From Hyphomicrobiales bacterium (GTDB taxonomy: Bacteria > Pseudomonadota > Alphaproteobacteria > Rhizobiales > Rhizobiaceae): 64,000 nucleotides of DNA. Shown here piece after piece: positions 26,559-35,986 of the stretch; within the stretch, counting starts at the first letter, position 1, and each line of letters opens with the position of its first letter. Made by a program: the position numbers and the translations under genes. The stretch lies in NCBI GenBank assembly GCA_900467745.1, contig UBQW01000011.1, forward strand, positions 62,001-126,000, read 5' to 3'. The notes beneath the pieces were generated by a model that saw only the letters and a program-made list of their open reading frames with translations, was not told the origin of the DNA and made no database searches.

Positions 26559-26644
26559 TGGGCAGTTGTTTCGTGGAAATGGGGGGATTGCAAGGCGGGG
26601 TGCGTTTTTGTGTTGGCGGAAAAAGTCCCCTCCGCATCCGACCA

Positions 26645-26808
26645 AAAGTCCCCTCCCCAACCCCTCCCCACAAGGGGGAGGGGCTTGCTGGGCGTACCCG
26701 CTTTGCCAAGCCGACGCCTCTCAACAGCCGCGAGTGATATGAGGGAGCACGGAGCATGCCACGTGTTAGCCCCTCCCCCTTGTGGGGAGGGGTTGGGGAG
26801 GGGACTTT
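26645..26808. repeat. Palindromic intergenic repeat, third family
   Basis: AAAGTCCCCTCCCCAACCCC... and ...GGGGTTGGGGAGGGGACTTT form inverted ends; each end carries its own CCCCTCCCC-hairpin with CACAAGGGGGAGGGG or CCCCTTGTGGGGAGGGG. About 164 bp, located between the divergent esterase and ABC-F genes. A shorter relative is at 39173-39283. Confidence 0.82.
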
Positions 26809-26901
26809 ACCGCGACGGGACTTTACACCCCAGCCGCCTTGATTTCACCTCACCACCTGCCTAGATTGCAGCCATCCGCAATACCAACAGGACGGTGCAC
26901 C

Positions 26902-27006
26902 ATGGATTTCAACCCGATCGCAATGCCGCTTTGCCTTGCCATACGGGAACCCCATGTCCATGCCTGCATCCATTACCCTTTCCAATCTTTCGTGGTCCAC
27001 GCCTGA
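26902..27006 (+). CDS. Possible 34-codon upstream ORF overlapping the ABC-F start
   Basis: An ATG at 26902 preceded by AGGA (9 bases) opens a 34-codon frame that ends at a TGA 50 bases inside the ABC-F gene, in a different frame. The peptide has four His and several Pro/Phe in its second half (for example EPHVHACIHYPFQ). ABC-F genes of the antibiotic-resistance type are often controlled by translated leaders, so it could be regulatory. It could also be chance; nothing but position and the ribosome site supports it. Confidence 0.3.
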   Translation: MDFNPIAMPLCLAIREPHVHACIHYPFQSFVVHA

Positions 27007-28558
27007 CGGGCGGCCGCTTTTTTCCAATCTTGATCTGAGCTTCGGGGCCGAACGCGCCGGGCTGGTCGGCCGCAATGGCGTCGGCAAGACGACGCTTCTG
27101 AGGCTGATCACGGGTGAGCTCGCTCCGCAATCCGGCAGCGTCGCCGTCAGCGGGCGGCTCGGTGTGCTCCGCCAGGCGGTGCAGGTCGCTGCCGATGCCA
27201 CGGTCGCCGATCTCTTCGGTGTGCGCACCGCGCTCGATGTCGTAGCGCGCGCAGTGGCCGGCGAGGCGTCGGCCGAGGAGGTCGCTTCCGCTGATTGGAC
27301 GCTCGAGTCACGGCTTGCCGATGCGCTTGATAGCATGGGGTTTGCGGCCGAGCCCGAGACGCCGCTGACTTCGCTGTCGGGTGGCCAGCGCACCCGCGTC
27401 GGACTGGCGGCGTTGGTCTTCAGCGAACCGGATTTCCTCATCCTCGATGAGCCGACGAACAATCTCGATCGCGATGGCCGGGAGGCGGTGATTGCTCTCA
27501 TCAAGAGCTGGCGCGGCGGCGCGCTTGTGGTCAGCCACGATCGCGCGCTGCTTGAACGGATGGATGCGATCGTCGAGCTGACCACGCTCGGCGCCAAGCG
27601 CTATGGCGGCAATTGGAGTGCGTTTCAGGCGCGCAAGGCGGTCGAGCTCGCGGCGGCCGAACACGACCTGGCGGATGCGGAAAAGCGGGTGGCGGATGTC
27701 GCCCGCAGCGCGCAACTCTCGGCCGAGCGGCAGGCGCGCAGCGACAAAGTCGGCGCCAAGAAGGCGGCGCGGGGCGACATGCCCCGTATCGTCGCCGGCG
27801 GCCTGAAACGGGCGGCGGAGAATACGAGAGGGGACAAGGTCCGGCTCGGTGAGAAGCGGCGCGAGGAGGCGATGGAGGATGCCAGTGCCGCGCGCGAGCG
27901 TATCGAGATCCTGCAGCCGTTTTCCGCAAAGCTGGCGTCGACACATCTGCCCGCGTCGCGGGTGGTGCTGCGGCTCGATGGCGTGACGGCTGGATACGAG
28001 CCGGATCGGCCCGTGATCACCGATCTCTCCTTTGCCATCACAGGGCCGGAGCGGGTGGCGGTCGAGGGGCCGAATGGTTCGGGGAAGACGACGCTGCTGT
28101 CGCTCGTGACCGGTCGGATCGCGCCTTGGACGGGGACGGTCTCGGTGCCCGTGCGCCTTGCGGTCTTCGACCAGAGCGTCAGCCTGCTCGACCGGTCGCT
28201 GTCGATCGCCGAGAATTTCCGCAGGCTCGATCCCGGTGCGAACGAGAATGCCTGCCGCGCGGCGCTGGCGCGGTTCATGTTCCGGGCCGATGCCGCGCTT
28301 CAACAGGTTTTGACGCTGAGCGGCGGGCAGTTGCTGCGCGCTGGGCTCGCCTGCGTGCTTGGAGGCGCGGAGCCGCCGCCGCTGCTGGTGCTCGATGAGC
28401 CGACCAACCATCTCGACATCGATTCCATCGCCGCTGTGGAGGCGGGGCTTGCCGCCTATGACGGCGCGCTGCTTGTCGTCAGCCACGATGCGGTGTTTCT
28501 CGAGCGGATCGGGATCACGCGGCGGCTGTTGCTGCCATCGGGGGAGGATGTGCTCTGA
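26954..28558 (+). CDS. ABC-F family ATPase (ribosome-associated, Uup/EttA type)
   Basis: 534 aa with two ABC domains and no membrane segment. Domain 1: GRNGVGKTTLLRLITG, LSGGQRTRVGLAAL, LILDEPTNNLDRDG. The linker between the domains (about 220-310) is highly charged with many Lys, Arg and Glu, as in the P-site tRNA-interaction motif region. Domain 2: GPNGSGKTTLLSLVTG, LSGGQLLRAGLACVLGG and LVLDEPTNHLDIDSIAAVE. ABC-F proteins act on the ribosome to relieve stalls or give antibiotic resistance. The start is uncertain: ATG 26954, ATG 26960 and TTG 26936 are in frame. A short upstream ORF overlaps this start. Confidence 0.92.
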   Translation: MSMPASITLSNLSWSTPDGRPLFSNLDLSFGAERAGLVGRNGVGKTTLLRLITGELAPQSGSVAVSGRLGVLRQAVQVAADATVADLFGVRTALDVVARAVAGEASAEEVASADWTLESRLADALDSMGFAAEPETPLTSLSGGQRTRVGLAALVFSEPDFLILDEPTNNLDRDGREAVIALIKSWRGGALVVSHDRALLERMDAIVELTTLGAKRYGGNWSAFQARKAVELAAAEHDLADAEKRVADVARSAQLSAERQARSDKVGAKKAARGDMPRIVAGGLKRAAENTRGDKVRLGEKRREEAMEDASAARERIEILQPFSAKLASTHLPASRVVLRLDGVTAGYEPDRPVITDLSFAITGPERVAVEGPNGSGKTTLLSLVTGRIAPWTGTVSVPVRLAVFDQSVSLLDRSLSIAENFRRLDPGANENACRAALARFMFRADAALQQVLTLSGGQLLRAGLACVLGGAEPPPLLVLDEPTNHLDIDSIAAVEAGLAAYDGALLVVSHDAVFLERIGITRRLLLPSGEDVL

Positions 28559-28672
28559 ACGTGCACGTTCCTATCTGCAACGTTACAGATTTGACATTTC
28601 AAACCTATACGTAGAGTAGAGAGCAGCCGGAAGCGCGACGCAGCCAACCGGTCGAGTTTGGAGGATTTCAGT

Positions 28673-30076
28673 TTGACGATTGACGCGAAAACCACCGCCG
28701 CGAAGATTGATGCCAAGGCGCTCGCCGCCCGCTTTCCCGGCGATTTCACCTTCGGCGTGGCAACGGCCGCCTTCCAGATCGAGGGCGCTTCGAAGGCCGA
28801 TGGGCGCAAGCCGTCGATCTGGGATGCCTTCTGCAACATGCCGGGCCGGGTCTTCAATCGCGACAATGGCGACATCGCCTGCGATCACTATAATCGCCTC
28901 GACGAGGATCTCGATCTCATCAAGTCGCTCGGCGTCGAGGCCTATCGCTTCTCCATCGCCTGGCCGCGCATCATCCCTGACGGTACCGGGCCGGTGAACG
29001 AGAAGGGGCTCGATTTCTACGATCGGCTCGTCGACGGCTGCAAGGCACGCGGGATCAAGACCTTCGCGACGCTCTATCACTGGGATCTGCCGCTCTTGCT
29101 TGCCGGCGACGGCGGCTGGACGGCGCGGTCGACGGCCTATGCCTATCAGCGCTACGCCAAGACGGTGATGGCGCGTCTCGGTGATCGTCTGGATAGCGTC
29201 GCGACCTTCAACGAGCCGTGGTGTATCGTCTGGCTCAGCCATCTCTACGGCATCCACGCGCCGGGCGAGCGCAACATGCAGGCGGCACTGCACGCCATGC
29301 ACTACATGAACCTCGCCCATGGTCTCGGTGTCGAGGCGATCCGCTCGGAAGCGCCGAACGTGCCCGTTGGTCTAGTGCTCAACGCCATGTCTGTTATCCC
29401 GGGTTCCGACAGTGCTGCCGATCAGGCTGCCGGCGAGCGGGCGCATCAGTTCCACAACGGCGCCTTCTTCGATCCCGTCTTCAAGGGCGAGTATCCGAAG
29501 GAGTTCCTGGAGGCGCTCGGTGATCGCATGCCTGTCGTCGAGGAGGGGGATCTAGCTGTTATCAGCCAGAAGCTCGATTGGTGGGGGCTCAACTATTACA
29601 CGCCGCTGCGCGTGGCCGACGATCCCAAGAAGACCGGCGATTTTCCCTGGACGGTCGAGGCGCCCCGTGTCAGCGACGTCAAGACCGATATCGGCTGGGA
29701 GGTCTATGCGCCGGCGCTGAAGCATGTGGTGGAGGATCTCTATCGCCGCTATGACCTGCCGGAATGCTACATCACCGAGAACGGCGCCTGCGACAATACC
29801 GGCATCGAAGCGGGCGTAGTCGAGGACAGGATGCGGCTCGATTATTACATCCAGCACCTCGATATCGTCGCCGACCTCATCAAGGACGGCTATCCGATGC
29901 GCGGCTATTTCGCCTGGAGCCTGATGGACAATTTCGAGTGGGCGGAGGGCTATCGCATGCGCTTCGGCCTCGTGCATGTCGATTACGACACCCAGGTCCG
30001 CACGGTGAAGACGAGCGGCAAGTGGTACTCGGAACTCGCCGCGCAGTTTCCCATGGGGAACCACAAGATCGCCTGA
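28673..30076 (+). CDS. GH1-family beta-glucosidase, TTG start
   Basis: 467 aa if translation begins at the TTG at 28673, which has GGAGG 8 bases upstream; no ATG fits. Glycoside hydrolase family 1 signatures are complete: FTFGVATAAFQIEGA near the N-terminus, FSIAWPRIIPDGTG, the acid/base Glu in ATFNEPWCIVWLSHLYG, and the nucleophile Glu in CYITENGACDN. YAWSLMDNFEWAEGYRMRFGLVHVDY-type sequence near the C-terminus is also standard (present as FAWSLMDNFEW). Cytoplasmic; hydrolyses beta-glucosides such as cellobiose or plant aglycone glucosides. It has its own promoter region after the ABC-F gene. Confidence 0.95.
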   Translation: MTIDAKTTAAKIDAKALAARFPGDFTFGVATAAFQIEGASKADGRKPSIWDAFCNMPGRVFNRDNGDIACDHYNRLDEDLDLIKSLGVEAYRFSIAWPRIIPDGTGPVNEKGLDFYDRLVDGCKARGIKTFATLYHWDLPLLLAGDGGWTARSTAYAYQRYAKTVMARLGDRLDSVATFNEPWCIVWLSHLYGIHAPGERNMQAALHAMHYMNLAHGLGVEAIRSEAPNVPVGLVLNAMSVIPGSDSAADQAAGERAHQFHNGAFFDPVFKGEYPKEFLEALGDRMPVVEEGDLAVISQKLDWWGLNYYTPLRVADDPKKTGDFPWTVEAPRVSDVKTDIGWEVYAPALKHVVEDLYRRYDLPECYITENGACDNTGIEAGVVEDRMRLDYYIQHLDIVADLIKDGYPMRGYFAWSLMDNFEWAEGYRMRFGLVHVDYDTQVRTVKTSGKWYSELAAQFPMGNHKIA

Positions 30077-30097
30077 TCGCCTTCGGCATAATTGTCT

Positions 30098-30127
30098 ATG
30101 CGGCAGGTAGATTTTTTCCTGCCGCAT
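30098..30127 (+). other. 10-bp perfect hairpin after the beta-glucosidase gene
   Basis: ATGCGGCAGG / CCTGCCGCAT with a T-rich 10-base loop. There is no U-tract after the stem (ACAAATAAAA follows), so it is a weak terminator candidate or an mRNA-stabilising structure. Confidence 0.4.
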
Positions 30128-30273
30128 CGCACAAATAAAAAAACATCCCTGTCCGGTTTCAACCACTGGCGGCATAAGTTGCAGCAATCGGAGAGGCGAA
30201 ACGTCTTTCTTTCCCGTCCGCAACGAAAGCCGCGTCCATGTCTCGCACCCGTGATTGTCTTCGAATGTGCCGC

Positions 30274-30312
30274 CCGATTGGCTAATCGGTGCGATAGCGG
30301 TTATAGAACCGC
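30274..30312 (+). other. Two small inverted repeats just before metN
   Basis: CCGATT-GGCT-AATCGG (30274-30289) and GCGGTT-ATAG-AACCGC (30297-30312) lie 34-72 bp before metN. They may be part of a promoter or leader, but I cannot match them to a known SAM riboswitch or Met regulator site. The rest of 30128-30273 shows nothing I can name. Confidence 0.3.
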
Positions 30313-30345
30313 CAGATTTTGAAGACCAACATACGCGAGCATGAA

Positions 30346-31473
30346 ATGACACTCCAACACCAGGCCCAACAAGACGCTGCCCAGGGCGCGTCCGGGGGCC
30401 ATTCCGGGCGAGAGCCAGAGGGCGCGGCGGGGGCGATCCCGATGGTCGCCTTTGAAGGCGCTGGCAAGCGCTACGGGCCATCAGGCGAGGGCGGTTTCAC
30501 CGCGGTCGAAAAGGTCGATCTCACCGTGGCGCGCGGCGCCATCACCGGCATCATCGGCCGCTCCGGCGCCGGCAAGTCGACGCTGATCCGGATGGTCAAC
30601 GGGTTGGAGACAGCAACCTCGGGCAAGGTGCTCGTCGATGGCGTGGATGTCGGCGGGCTCAGCGAAGACGGGCTTCGCGGTCTGCGCCGCCAGGTCGGCA
30701 TGATCTTCCAGCACTTCAACCTTCTGTCCTCGCGCACCGCTTTCGACAATGTGGCGCTGCCGCTGGAGATCGCGGGTGTCGACAATAAGACGATCCGCGC
30801 CAAAGTCGGGCCGCTGCTCGATCTCGTCGGTCTCGGCGACAAGGCGGGCAATTACCCCTCGGAGCTGTCGGGCGGCCAGAAACAGCGCGTAGGCATCGCC
30901 CGCGCTCTGGCGACCGATCCGAAGCTGCTGCTTTCCGACGAAGCCACCTCGGCGCTCGATCCGGAGACGACGCAGTCGATTCTCGAGCTCCTGAAGCGCA
31001 TCAATGCCGAACTCGGCCTCACCGTTCTCCTCATCACCCACGAGATGGAGGTGGTGAAGACCATCGCCAGCCACGTCGCGGTGATCGATGCCGGCCGGAT
31101 CGTCGAGGCCGGCCGGACCTTCGACGTCTACACCAACCCGCAGCACCAGACGACGCGCACGCTGCTTGCCTCGGCGCTGAAGCTGCCGGAATGGCTGCGT
31201 TCGGGCATCAAGGCCCAGCCGTCCTCGGGCGACCGGGCGCTGGTGCGGCTGGTGTTCTTCGGCGAGACCGCCTTCAAGCCGCTCACGGGTCGGCTGGTTG
31301 CGGAACTCGGCTCCGACGTGAATATTCTCGCCGGCGCGATCGAGGAGATCGGGGGCGAGCCCTTCGGTTCGCTGGTCGTGTCCTATTCCGCCGATCCAGA
31401 CGTGATCGCGCGCGCCGACCGCTTCTATGCGGAAACCGGTCTCAAGACGGAGGTGCTCGGTTATGTCGCCTGA
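30346..31473 (+). CDS. metN: Methionine ABC transporter ATP-binding protein
   Basis: 375 aa. ATPase of the D/L-methionine importer. After a Gln/Gly-rich N-terminal stretch comes the ABC domain: Walker [20 protein letters not shown], the Q loop and signature [15 protein letters not shown], Walker [17 protein letters not shown] (Ala in place of Pro after the Glu is typical of MetN). The C-terminal about 75 residues form the NIL domain ([20 protein letters not shown]... [15 protein letters not shown]), which senses methionine for trans-inhibition. The start is uncertain; ATG 30442 ([12 protein letters not shown]) is an alternative. The permease gene overlaps its 3' end. Confidence 0.93.
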   Translation: MTLQHQAQQDAAQGASGGHSGREPEGAAGAIPMVAFEGAGKRYGPSGEGGFTAVEKVDLTVARGAITGIIGRSGAGKSTLIRMVNGLETATSGKVLVDGVDVGGLSEDGLRGLRRQVGMIFQHFNLLSSRTAFDNVALPLEIAGVDNKTIRAKVGPLLDLVGLGDKAGNYPSELSGGQKQRVGIARALATDPKLLLSDEATSALDPETTQSILELLKRINAELGLTVLLITHEMEVVKTIASHVAVIDAGRIVEAGRTFDVYTNPQHQTTRTLLASALKLPEWLRSGIKAQPSSGDRALVRLVFFGETAFKPLTGRLVAELGSDVNILAGAIEEIGGEPFGSLVVSYSADPDVIARADRFYAETGLKTEVLGYVA

Positions 31474-32131
31474 TATGATCTACAATCTCCTCTCCAAGGC
31501 GCTGATGCAGACGCTGCAGATGGTGTTCGTCGCCGGCATCGTTGGCTCGATCATCGGCCTGCCGATCGGCGTGTTCCTGGCCACCTCGGGCAAGGGCGAG
31601 CTGTTTCCGGCGCCGAAGACCAATCGCGTGCTCGGGCTGATCGTCAATGCCGCGCGCTCGACGCCGTTCATCATCCTCGTCGTCGCCATCGTGCCCCTGA
31701 CGCGCCTTTTGACGGGCACGTCGATCGGCACCTGGGCCGCTATCGTGCCGCTCACCATCGCCACCATTCCGTTCTTCGCGCGCCTGGTCGAATCCGCCAT
31801 CCGCGAGATCGACAAGGGGCTGATCGAGGCTGCCCGCGCCATGGGCGCCACGCCGTTCCAGATCGTCTTCAAGGTGCTGTTGCCGGAGGCGCGGCCGAGC
31901 ATCCTGATGGCGCTGACGATGACCATTGTCAGCCTGATCGGCTACTCGGCCATGGTCGGCGCCGTCGGCGGCGGCGGGTTGGGCGACCTCGGCATCCGCT
32001 ACGGCTACCAACGCTTCAATCCCGAGATGATGGTGATTGTCGTGATCGTGCTGATCGTTCTCGTGCAGCTCGTCCAGAGCGCCGGCGACGGGCTTGCCCG
32101 CCGCTTCGACAAGCGCAACCGGAAAAACTGA
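31463..32131 (+). CDS. metI: Methionine ABC transporter permease
   Basis: 222 aa with five to six transmembrane segments. The ATG at 31463 overlaps the metN stop by 11 bp and has GGAGG 9 bases upstream inside metN, so translation is coupled. MetI features: [55 protein letters not shown], and the EAA-type coupling loop [22 protein letters not shown]. It pairs with MetN and the binding protein encoded next. Confidence 0.96.
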   Translation: MSPDMIYNLLSKALMQTLQMVFVAGIVGSIIGLPIGVFLATSGKGELFPAPKTNRVLGLIVNAARSTPFIILVVAIVPLTRLLTGTSIGTWAAIVPLTIATIPFFARLVESAIREIDKGLIEAARAMGATPFQIVFKVLLPEARPSILMALTMTIVSLIGYSAMVGAVGGGGLGDLGIRYGYQRFNPEMMVIVVIVLIVLVQLVQSAGDGLARRFDKRNRKN

Positions 32132-32171
32132 CCCTTTAACAACAAACCATAATTCAACACAGGAGACACCC

Positions 32172-32948
32172 ATGAAGAAGTTCATCATCGCAGCCGCGCT
32201 CGCTGCCTTCGCAGCCGGCTCGGCACTCGCCGAAGACATCAAGGTCGGCGTCACGCCGGGCGAGCACGCGCAGATCATGGAAAAGGTCGCCGAGATCGCC
32301 AAGACCAAGGGTCTCAACATTGAGATCGTCGAGTTCTCCGACTACGTCGTGCCGAACCAGGCGCTCAACGATGGCGATATCCAGGCCAACTCGTTCCAGC
32401 ACCAGCCCTACCTCGACAACCAGATCGCCGACCGCAAGTTCGATCTCGTCAGCATCGGCACCACGATCACCACCCCGATGGGCGTCTATTCCAAGAAGGT
32501 GAAGAGCCTCGACGAGCTGAAGGAAGGCGCAACCGTCGCCATCCCGAACGACCCGACCAATGGCGGTCGCGCGCTGCTCGTTCTCGCCTCCAAGGGCCTG
32601 ATCAAGTTCAAGGACAACCCGGGCGTCAAGGTCACTGTCGCTGATATCATCGAGAACCCGAAGAAGATCGACTTCGCCGAAATCGACGCTGCGCAGCTGC
32701 CGCGTTCGCTCGATGACGTCGACGCCGCCGTCATCAACACCAACTACGCCATGGAAGCCGGCCTGCACCCGAAGACCGACGCCATCGCCATCGAGAGCGA
32801 AAAGTCGCCTTACGCCAACGTGATCGTTGTCCGCACCGCCGACAAGGACGCACCGTGGGCGAAGACGCTGGTCGAATCCTACCACGACGAAAGCATCCGC
32901 AAGTTCATCAACGAACAGTTCAAGGGCGCGCTGATCCCGTCCTGGTAA
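32172..32948 (+). CDS. metQ: Methionine-binding protein of the ABC importer
   Basis: 258 aa, NlpA/MetQ family, with AGGAG 6 bases before the ATG. The signal peptide MKKFIIAAALAAFAAGSALA ends in an AxA site followed by EDIKVGVTPGEH; there is no lipobox Cys, so the product should be a soluble periplasmic protein rather than the lipoprotein seen in enteric bacteria. Conserved family stretches are IEIVEFSDYVVPNQALNDGD, ANSFQHQPYLDNQ and VAIPNDPTNGGRALLVL. A strong terminator follows. Confidence 0.95.
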   Translation: MKKFIIAAALAAFAAGSALAEDIKVGVTPGEHAQIMEKVAEIAKTKGLNIEIVEFSDYVVPNQALNDGDIQANSFQHQPYLDNQIADRKFDLVSIGTTITTPMGVYSKKVKSLDELKEGATVAIPNDPTNGGRALLVLASKGLIKFKDNPGVKVTVADIIENPKKIDFAEIDAAQLPRSLDDVDAAVINTNYAMEAGLHPKTDAIAIESEKSPYANVIVVRTADKDAPWAKTLVESYHDESIRKFINEQFKGALIPSW

Positions 32949-32978
32949 GATCTGGTCTTATCCTTATACAAGATGAAG

Positions 32979-33006
32979 CGGTCCGGCCTTGCCGGGCCGC
33001 TTTTTC
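32979..33006 (+). terminator. Terminator of metNIQ
   Basis: GCGGTCCGGC-CTT-GCCGGGCCGC, a 10-bp stem with one G-T wobble type mismatch, followed by TTTTT. Confidence 0.88.
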
Positions 33007-33042
33007 GTTGGGGCGAATCGTCTGATGGCTTAGACCCGTGGG

Positions 33043-33600
33043 ATGGAAGCCAAGCCGCTCTTTCTCTATGCGCTCTGCGGCAGCCAGCGGAAGGTCTCGA
33101 CCAATCGCCGGCTGCTCACGACCTTGCGCGATCACGCGCCGGATGTTGTGACGATCGAAATCTGCGATCTCATCGGCGATCTGCCGATCTTCAATCCCGA
33201 TCGCGAGGGCGAAAACACGCCTGATATCGTCGAGCGGCTGGGGGCGAAGATGCGTGCCGCCGATGGCGTTATCGTCGCCTGTCCTGAATATGCCCATGGG
33301 CTGCCGGGCGGGCTGAAGAACGCGCTGGACTGGTTGGTGTCGCGCGACGAGGTGCCCTTCAAGCCTGTGATGATCGCGCATGCGTCGCATCGCGGCGACT
33401 TCGCGCTGGGCCAGTTGACCGAGGTCTTGAAGACCATGTCGTTCGACCTCATCGAGGAGGCGCATCTGCGGATCGGGCTGCTGGGGAAGGACGATGCGGC
33501 GCAGGCGGCGGTTCTCGATGCGGCCGTGCGAGACGGCGTTATTTTGAACGCGCTTGCAAAATTCTGCACGCATGTTCGTGAGAGTGCGCTTTATAAGTAG
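33043..33600 (+). CDS. NADPH-dependent FMN reductase-family flavoprotein
   Basis: 185 aa flavodoxin-like protein. The N-terminal phosphate loop is LYALCGSQRKVSTNRRLL (about 5-22), and the family signature VACPEYAHGLPGGLKNALDWLV (about 80-101) is complete, as in ChrR/YieF/ArsH-like quinone and FMN reductases. It could reduce quinones, chromate or azo compounds with NAD(P)H. It lies just beyond the metQ terminator with no clear operon partner; the ribosome site (GTGGG) is weak. Confidence 0.88.
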   Translation: MEAKPLFLYALCGSQRKVSTNRRLLTTLRDHAPDVVTIEICDLIGDLPIFNPDREGENTPDIVERLGAKMRAADGVIVACPEYAHGLPGGLKNALDWLVSRDEVPFKPVMIAHASHRGDFALGQLTEVLKTMSFDLIEEAHLRIGLLGKDDAAQAAVLDAAVRDGVILNALAKFCTHVRESALYK

Positions 33601-33745
33601 ATTTGAATAATTGTATCTATTTGAAATGCAAGTATTTTATCCGTTTCGATCAACGTTCTTCCGAAGCGAAAATGCTTAATCGTTCAATCGTGTTTTAACC
33701 GTTTTTTGAAGGCTTCCCGGCAGTATTCGCCCACAGGGAGAATGC

Positions 33746-35956
33746 ATGTCGTCGATCTTCAGCAAACGAAGCGCGATTCTGGGAGCTGGTCGCCACACAA
33801 CCGTGGCCGGCGTGCTGTTTTCGTTTGCCGTCGTCGTCGCTGTCGTCACGATGATGGTGCTGAACGCGCTCGACCATGTGGCGCAGAAATCCAATGTGCT
33901 CGATGACGAGCGCTCGCGCGAAACCGTCTCCGGCGCACTGCAGAATTTCGTGGCCCAACTCGGCGCGACCCTCAACGACTATGCCGCATGGGACGATGCC
34001 GCGACCAATGTCTACGCCACCGATGGCATGGACTGGACCGTATCGAACTATGGCGAGATGTCCGTCAACAGCGCGCTGTTCGACATGGCTGTTGTCATCG
34101 ACGACGACAAGAAGCCGATCATGGTCTATCGCGACGGCAAGCCGATGGCCGACAGCTTGCAGGATTTCTTCTCGCCGGCGCTCTGGGCGCTGTTCGACAA
34201 GGTTAAAGCCGCAGGCGCGCAAGACCTTCCCGAGGCGTCCGGCTTCATCAGCACGAAGTCGGGAATTGCCGTCGGCGGCGTGGCTCTGGTGCGCGAAAAA
34301 TCCGGTGCGCTCGCAGCCGCGCCCGGCAAGCACCGCTATCTCATCTTCATCCGCCATCTCGACGCCGCCAAGATCGACGATATCGGCAAGACCTATGTCA
34401 TCGGCGGGCTGCAGCTCGTCTCCGCCGACCATGCCGCCACCTATTCCGTGCCGATCGAGGATGCGCTTGGTGCGTCGCTCGGCAAGCTGATCTGGACGTC
34501 GCGCGCGCCTGGCGATGTCGGCTATGCCGATGTGCGCAGCCAGGTGGTGCGGGCGATCTGCCTTGTCGGCCTGTTCTTCGTCGTGCTGCTGATCATCGGC
34601 TGGCTGGCCGGGCGCAGACTGAAGAGCGAGGAGATCATCGCGCGCGAGGATGCGCTGCGCGACCGGCTGAGCGGACTTCTGAACCGCGACGGCCTGCGCG
34701 TCTCCGTCGATGCGATGGTGACGCTTGCCAGGCAGTCTCAGGATAATGTCCAGCTTCTCTATCTCGACCTCGACGGTTTCAAGGAAGTCAACGATTCCTA
34801 CGGTCACGGCACCGGCGACCAGCTGATCCGGGCGGTCGCGGCCGGGCTCAAGGTGCTGATCCCCGATGGCGCCGTGCTTGCCCGCATCGGCGGCGACGAG
34901 TTCGCCATCGTCTTTGCATCACAGCAGGGCGACGCGGCTGCATTGCAGCTCTCCGAGCACATTCTCGATTTCCTGGCCGAGCCGCTGGAAATCGGCCGCC
35001 GCGTGGTCGTCATCGGCGCCAGCATCGGGATTGCGGTTTCGCCCGCGGGCAATGTCGATCGCGAGGAGCTGGTGCGGCGCGCCGATCTGGCCATGTACAA
35101 GGCCAAAGAAGCCGGTCGCGCGCGCATGACGCTCTACGATCCCGCCATGGATGCCGATCGCGAGGAGCGCAACGCGCTGGAGCTCGATCTGCGCCAGGCG
35201 ATCGAAGGCGGCGACCTGACGCTTGCCTACCAGCCGCTGATCGGCGCCGACAGCAACGAGATGGTCGGCGTGGAAGCCTTGGTGCGCTGGAACCGTCCGG
35301 GCCATGGGCCGGTGTCGCCCGATGTGTTCATCCCGGTTGCCGAGACCAGTGGTCTCATCGAGGCGCTCGGCCTGTTCGTGCTGCGCAAGGCCTGCGAGAC
35401 GGCCAAGCAATGGCCGGAGCTCAGGATCGCGGTCAACGTTTCGCCCGGTCAGTTCCGCAATCCCGCCTTCACCGATTACGTGCGCTACGTGTTGCGCCAG
35501 ACGGAGATCGAGGCCAAGCGCGTGACGCTGGAGGTGACCGAGGGTTACATGATCCAGAACCCGAAGCGGACGCGCCAGGCGATCGAGCAGCTGAAGACGT
35601 TGGGTGTGAAGATCGCGCTCGACGATTTCGGCTCGGGCTTCTCGTCGATCGGCTATCTCCGCCAGTTCGGCTTCGATCGGATCAAGATCGACCGTTCGCT
35701 GATCATGGATATCGAGCATAGCGAGAGCCAGCGCGAGATGCTGAAGGCGACCGTGGCGCTTGCCAGCTCGCTCGACATTCCCGTCACCGCCGAGGGTATC
35801 GAGACGCCGGAGCAGGCCGATATCGCCTCGCAGTTCGGCTGCGACACGCTGCAGGGCTTCTTCTTCAGCAAGCCCGTCTCCGCCGAGGACATCACCGAGC
35901 GGCTGATGGAAGCACGCGCGCGCAAGACCAGCGGACGGCGCGTCAGCGCCGCCTGA
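33746..35956 (+). CDS. Membrane sensor with CHASE4-like, GGDEF and EAL domains (c-di-GMP turnover)
   Basis: 736 aa. TM1 at about 19-40 and TM2 at about 272-291 enclose a periplasmic region with CHASE4-like sequence (TLNDYAAWDDAATNVYA). The GGDEF domain has RIGGDEFAIVF near residue 379 and a preceding YLDLDGFKEVNDSYGHGTGD, so it should be an active diguanylate cyclase. The EAL domain has GVEALVRWNRPGHGPVSP near 507 and ALDDFGSGFSSIGYLRQF, with the catalytic DDFGSG intact, so it may also hydrolyse c-di-GMP. Net activity is unknown. It is a single gene ending 30 bp before the convergent trhO. Confidence 0.94.
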   Translation: MSSIFSKRSAILGAGRHTTVAGVLFSFAVVVAVVTMMVLNALDHVAQKSNVLDDERSRETVSGALQNFVAQLGATLNDYAAWDDAATNVYATDGMDWTVSNYGEMSVNSALFDMAVVIDDDKKPIMVYRDGKPMADSLQDFFSPALWALFDKVKAAGAQDLPEASGFISTKSGIAVGGVALVREKSGALAAAPGKHRYLIFIRHLDAAKIDDIGKTYVIGGLQLVSADHAATYSVPIEDALGASLGKLIWTSRAPGDVGYADVRSQVVRAICLVGLFFVVLLIIGWLAGRRLKSEEIIAREDALRDRLSGLLNRDGLRVSVDAMVTLARQSQDNVQLLYLDLDGFKEVNDSYGHGTGDQLIRAVAAGLKVLIPDGAVLARIGGDEFAIVFASQQGDAAALQLSEHILDFLAEPLEIGRRVVVIGASIGIAVSPAGNVDREELVRRADLAMYKAKEAGRARMTLYDPAMDADREERNALELDLRQAIEGGDLTLAYQPLIGADSNEMVGVEALVRWNRPGHGPVSPDVFIPVAETSGLIEALGLFVLRKACETAKQWPELRIAVNVSPGQFRNPAFTDYVRYVLRQTEIEAKRVTLEVTEGYMIQNPKRTRQAIEQLKTLGVKIALDDFGSGFSSIGYLRQFGFDRIKIDRSLIMDIEHSESQREMLKATVALASSLDIPVTAEGIETPEQADIASQFGCDTLQGFFFSKPVSAEDITERLMEARARKTSGRRVSAA

Positions 35957-35986
35957 TCAAGTCCCTATAACGCCCCTTGAACTATT

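Noticed and set aside
30077..30345. A SAM riboswitch before metN
   Set aside because: Small hairpins exist but I could not match the conserved core of SAM-I, SAM-II or SAM-V motifs.
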